From Lachnospiraceae bacterium (GTDB lineage: Bacteria; Bacillota_A; Clostridia; Lachnospirales; Lachnospiraceae): a stretch of 8,391 nucleotides of DNA. How positions within the stretch are numbered: position 1 is the stretch's first letter; each line of letters begins with the position of its first letter. The stretch is taken from contig DMAZ01000179.1 of NCBI GenBank assembly GCA_003446335.1, positions 1 through 8,391 of the forward strand. The letters are read 5' to 3'. The position numbers and the translations under genes are program-made. Of the stretch, positions 7,014 to 8,391 are shown piece by piece. The notes under the pieces were generated by a model. It ran no database searches. It was not told the DNA's origin and saw nothing but the letters and a program-made list of their open reading frames with translations.

Positions 7014-7062
7014 ACATCTCTTTTGGTATTATATCATTACAAGATGTCCTTTTAGTATACCA
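7014..7062 (-). promoter_or_regulatory. GntR gene promoter with extended -10 boxes and inverted repeats
   Basis: The minus strand carries TGATATAAT (7036-7028), a perfect extended -10 box, and further upstream TGGTATACT (7062-7054), a second extended -10 box. Neither has a clear -35 box. Two inverted repeats frame the main -10 box: ACATCT (7014-7019) with AGATGT (7042-7047), and TGGTAT (7024-7029) with ATACCA (7057-7062). The half-site TGGTAT resembles those bound by some HutC-type regulators such as NagR/YvoA, so self-repression is possible. Only the -10 match is strong. Confidence 0.5.
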
Positions 7063-7120
7063 CAATCAGTTCATGCGCGTCAGACAAAATATTTTTCATA
7101 TTCGGCCATATTCCCGGCAT

Positions 7121-7240
7121 CTACAGATCTCGGATCTTGAATCCCAGTTCTTTCTGCGCATCCAGAAAATAATCCAGGGAATAAAAAAGATAATGTATAT
7201 TCATCCCGGCCACCTGTTCTCTTCTGATCAATTTATCCAT
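7121..7240 (-). pseudogene. Decayed 5' remnant of a FrlC-like sugar-phosphate isomerase/epimerase gene
   Basis: An ATG at 7240, preceded at 8 nt by a perfect AGGAGGT (7249-7255), opens a 39-residue reading frame. It contains REQVAGMNIHY, FYSLDYFLDAQKELGF and then IRDL before TAG. This is the expected beginning of a TIM-barrel isomerase/epimerase of the AP-endonuclease-2 fold, where the first strand and helix lead to an (I/E)LW motif. The TAG stands where the Trp codon TGG would be expected. The frame continues for 22 codons (beginning MPGIWPN) to another stop at about 7055. The remaining 200 or more residues of such an enzyme are absent; the regulator promoter follows instead. FrlC-type epimerases convert isomeric Amadori compounds to the form used by the kinase, so this looks like a lost member of the same pathway. 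It could alternatively be a translated small peptide. Recognition is by eye. Confidence 0.55.
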
Positions 7241-7269
7241 TGTACAGGACCTCCTTCTGCATATCTTAT

Positions 7270-7296
7270 CGTATTGATACGTTCTATATCGTTATA
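7270..7296 (-). promoter_or_regulatory. Operator-like sites upstream of the epimerase remnant
   Basis: Two motifs lie side by side. CGTATTGATACG (7270-7281) is a perfect inverted repeat with 5-bp arms and a 2-nt centre. TATATCGTTAT (7285-7295) is an exact 11-bp match to part of the distal repeat at 6099-6109 in the operon promoter. The match suggests that the remnant was, or is, controlled by the same protein as the catabolic operon. A promoter for the remnant must lie here, but the region is so AT-rich that I cannot pick one set of -35 and -10 boxes. Confidence 0.45.
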
Positions 7297-7303
7297 TCTA
7301 TAT

Positions 7304-7335
7304 AAAAACATAAAGCCTGCCATCTGGCAAGCTTT
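7304..7335 (-). terminator. Terminator after the RmlD-like gene
   Basis: A 10-bp stem with one wobble pair (AAAGCCTGCC at 7312-7321 with GGCAAGCTTT at 7326-7335) encloses a 4-nt loop. On the minus strand it is followed after 3 nt by five U residues (7308-7304). It lies 28 nt past the stop of the RmlD-like gene. The opposite strand also has a short T-run, so it may work in both directions. Confidence 0.7.
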
Positions 7336-7363
7336 TTAATCAGAAATATCCTGTTTTGCGCCT

Positions 7364-8155
7364 CTATCGCAGACCATAATCATCGGCACATCTCTTAAGA
7401 CCATCCGATACACTGCTGAAAACGACTCCGTACTTCGCGGCTTTAGAACAGTCCATCCACAGATTGTGCCGCGGCGGAGTATCAATAGCCCGGTCTTTTC
7501 TCCCGAGGTATTTCAGAAATTCGTCCGTGATCTCATACATCGACTGATCTGTTTCGCTGCCGAAATTATAAGAGCCCCCGGGAAGCTCCAGAACAGCCGG
7601 TACAGCCTCGGAGACCTCGCGCAGATAAGTCACTCCCCTGTACTGCCTGCTGCTGAAGGTGACCTGGCCTTCGAGGACATTCTTTAAATAATTGTGTCGC
7701 TCAGACATATGATCATACATCCACTCCGCTCTCAGCATGACTGCATCCGGATCAATATCCAGCACCCGGTTCTCCATCTCGAGCTTGTGCTCGGCGTATA
7801 TATTTGCAGGTCTTACATCATCCTCTGTGTAAGGACCCTCACACTCCGTGCCGCTGTAGACCTGATCCGAGCTGAAACAGATCAGTTTTCTGCCGGAAGA
7901 TGCCTTTGCGAGAAGGACCGGCAGAATTACATTTGCCCGATAAGACATTTCGGGATTGTTTTGGCAGACACCTATGTCGGAGATCGCGGCGGTGTGAATG
8001 ATCGCATCCGCCCCGCTCTCCTCAACAATTCTCTTGATATCATCCTCTGAAGAATACCTGAGGGAAGGCGCGGGGATGATATCTTCTCTGTACGCCCTTA
8101 AAATTTTATTGCCGACGAATCCGTCCGGTCCGGTCAGAAGAATTTTTCTGCTCAT
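7364..8155 (-). CDS. RmlD-like NAD(P)-dependent sugar epimerase/reductase (extended SDR)
   Basis: Cytosolic extended short-chain dehydrogenase of 263 residues. The N-terminus has the nucleotide-binding motif TGPDGFVG (8-15) of the TGxxGxxG type. ICFSSDQVYSG (92-102) corresponds to the STDYVFDG segment of dTDP-4-dehydrorhamnose reductase (RmlD). NIYAEHK (118-124) supplies the catalytic Tyr120 and Lys124. The block MLRAEWMYD (140-148) also fits the RmlD family. It is slightly shorter than typical RmlD (about 280-300 residues). No other deoxysugar genes are nearby, so a role in rhamnose synthesis is not supported; many stand-alone RmlD-like proteins have unknown substrates. The ATG has GGAGG 7 nt upstream and lies 24 nt after the nitroreductase stop, so the two are probably one transcript. 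The fold is sure, the substrate unknown. Confidence 0.85.
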   Translation of the reverse strand: MSRKILLTGPDGFVGNKILRAYREDIIPAPSLRYSSEDDIKRIVEESGADAIIHTAAISDIGVCQNNPEMSYRANVILPVLLAKASSGRKLICFSSDQVYSGTECEGPYTEDDVRPANIYAEHKLEMENRVLDIDPDAVMLRAEWMYDHMSERHNYLKNVLEGQVTFSSRQYRGVTYLREVSEAVPAVLELPGGSYNFGSETDQSMYEITDEFLKYLGRKDRAIDTPPRHNLWMDCSKAAKYGVVFSSVSDGLKRCADDYGLR

Positions 8156-8179
8156 TTTTTTCCTCCGTGCAAGGTGGAT

Positions 8180-8391
8180 TCACTTATCAAACCCGTTGAA
8201 CCAAGCCCTCTCCCCGAACCCTTTCTTCACCGGTCCTGCAGGATCGGTCACCGCCCTGCCGACCGGCAGATAGCAGACAAGCTCATATGAATCCGGTACG
8301 CCCAGTATCTGTGCCATCTGTTTCCCCTTCTGATCCGCGTCCGTCACATATCCTTCTACCCAGCAGCTCTGATAACCCAGGTCCACAATGG
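8180..8391 (-). CDS. Nitroreductase-family protein, C-terminal fragment cut by the window edge
   Basis: The frame is open to the end of the window, so only about the last 70 residues are seen and the start lies outside. The segment DLGYQSCWVEGYVTD, then AQILGVPDSYELVCYLPVGRA, and the end GERAWFNGF match the C-terminal part of FMN-dependent nitroreductase-like oxidoreductases. In these, the LG-x-x-SCW-x-G segment lies beside the flavin and the GVP-x-x-YE segment leads into the last strand. An internal GTG near 8386 is not a believable start, because the homologous sequence continues upstream of it. The gene is followed closely by the RmlD-like gene. Its substrate cannot be told from this fragment. 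Confidence 0.75.
   Translation of the reverse strand, partial: IVDLGYQSCWVEGYVTDADQKGKQMAQILGVPDSYELVCYLPVGRAVTDPAGPVKKGFGERAWFNGFDK

Noticed and set aside
7364..8155. RmlD-like gene considered as part of the Amadori pathway or of a rhamnose cluster
   Set aside because: A terminator separates it from the Amadori locus, its neighbour is a nitroreductase, and no other deoxysugar genes are in the window.

Overview
The window looks like the chromosome of a Gram-positive, gut-type anaerobe of the class Clostridia (Lachnospiraceae or Oscillospiraceae). The grounds are strong AGGAGG-type ribosome binding sites, tightly packed genes, a YfcC-family carrier, a HutC-type GntR regulator, and protein sequences of Firmicutes character. 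Every convincing gene is on the minus strand, so in the direction of transcription the window reads from high to low coordinates. No tRNA, rRNA, CRISPR array or insertion sequence was seen.

Right edge (8391 to 7364): the C-terminal end of a nitroreductase-family protein is followed by an RmlD-like NAD(P)-dependent epimerase/reductase and a hairpin terminator (7304-7335). This pair looks unrelated to the rest.

Middle (7363 to 6190): a 400-nt gap holds the decayed 5' end of a sugar-phosphate isomerase/epimerase gene. It codes 39 residues and keeps a perfect ribosome binding site and an upstream operator-like motif. Next come a promoter and a GntR/HutC-family regulator gene that ends in a strong terminator (6190-6228).

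Left (6120 to 12): a regulatory region with two near-identical 18-bp direct repeats precedes a five-gene operon. In order the genes are a divergent YtcJ-type amidohydrolase, a YfcC/DcuC-superfamily carrier, a FraB/FrlB-type sugar-phosphate deglycase, a FraD/FrlD-type PfkB sugar kinase, and a second SIS protein resembling the GlmS isomerase domain.

The best reading is a catabolic operon for an Amadori compound (fructosamine). The carrier would import the glycated compound and the kinase would phosphorylate the sugar at C6. One or both SIS proteins would then cleave it to glucose 6-phosphate and the free amine or amino acid. The amidohydrolase could trim the amine part, in the place that the asparaginase FraA holds in the Salmonella fructose-asparagine system. 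The substrate cannot be read from the sequence. The new-looking points are the amidohydrolase with missing metal ligands, the second SIS protein with an in-frame 15-bp tandem repeat, the epimerase remnant, and an operator motif shared by the operon and the remnant.
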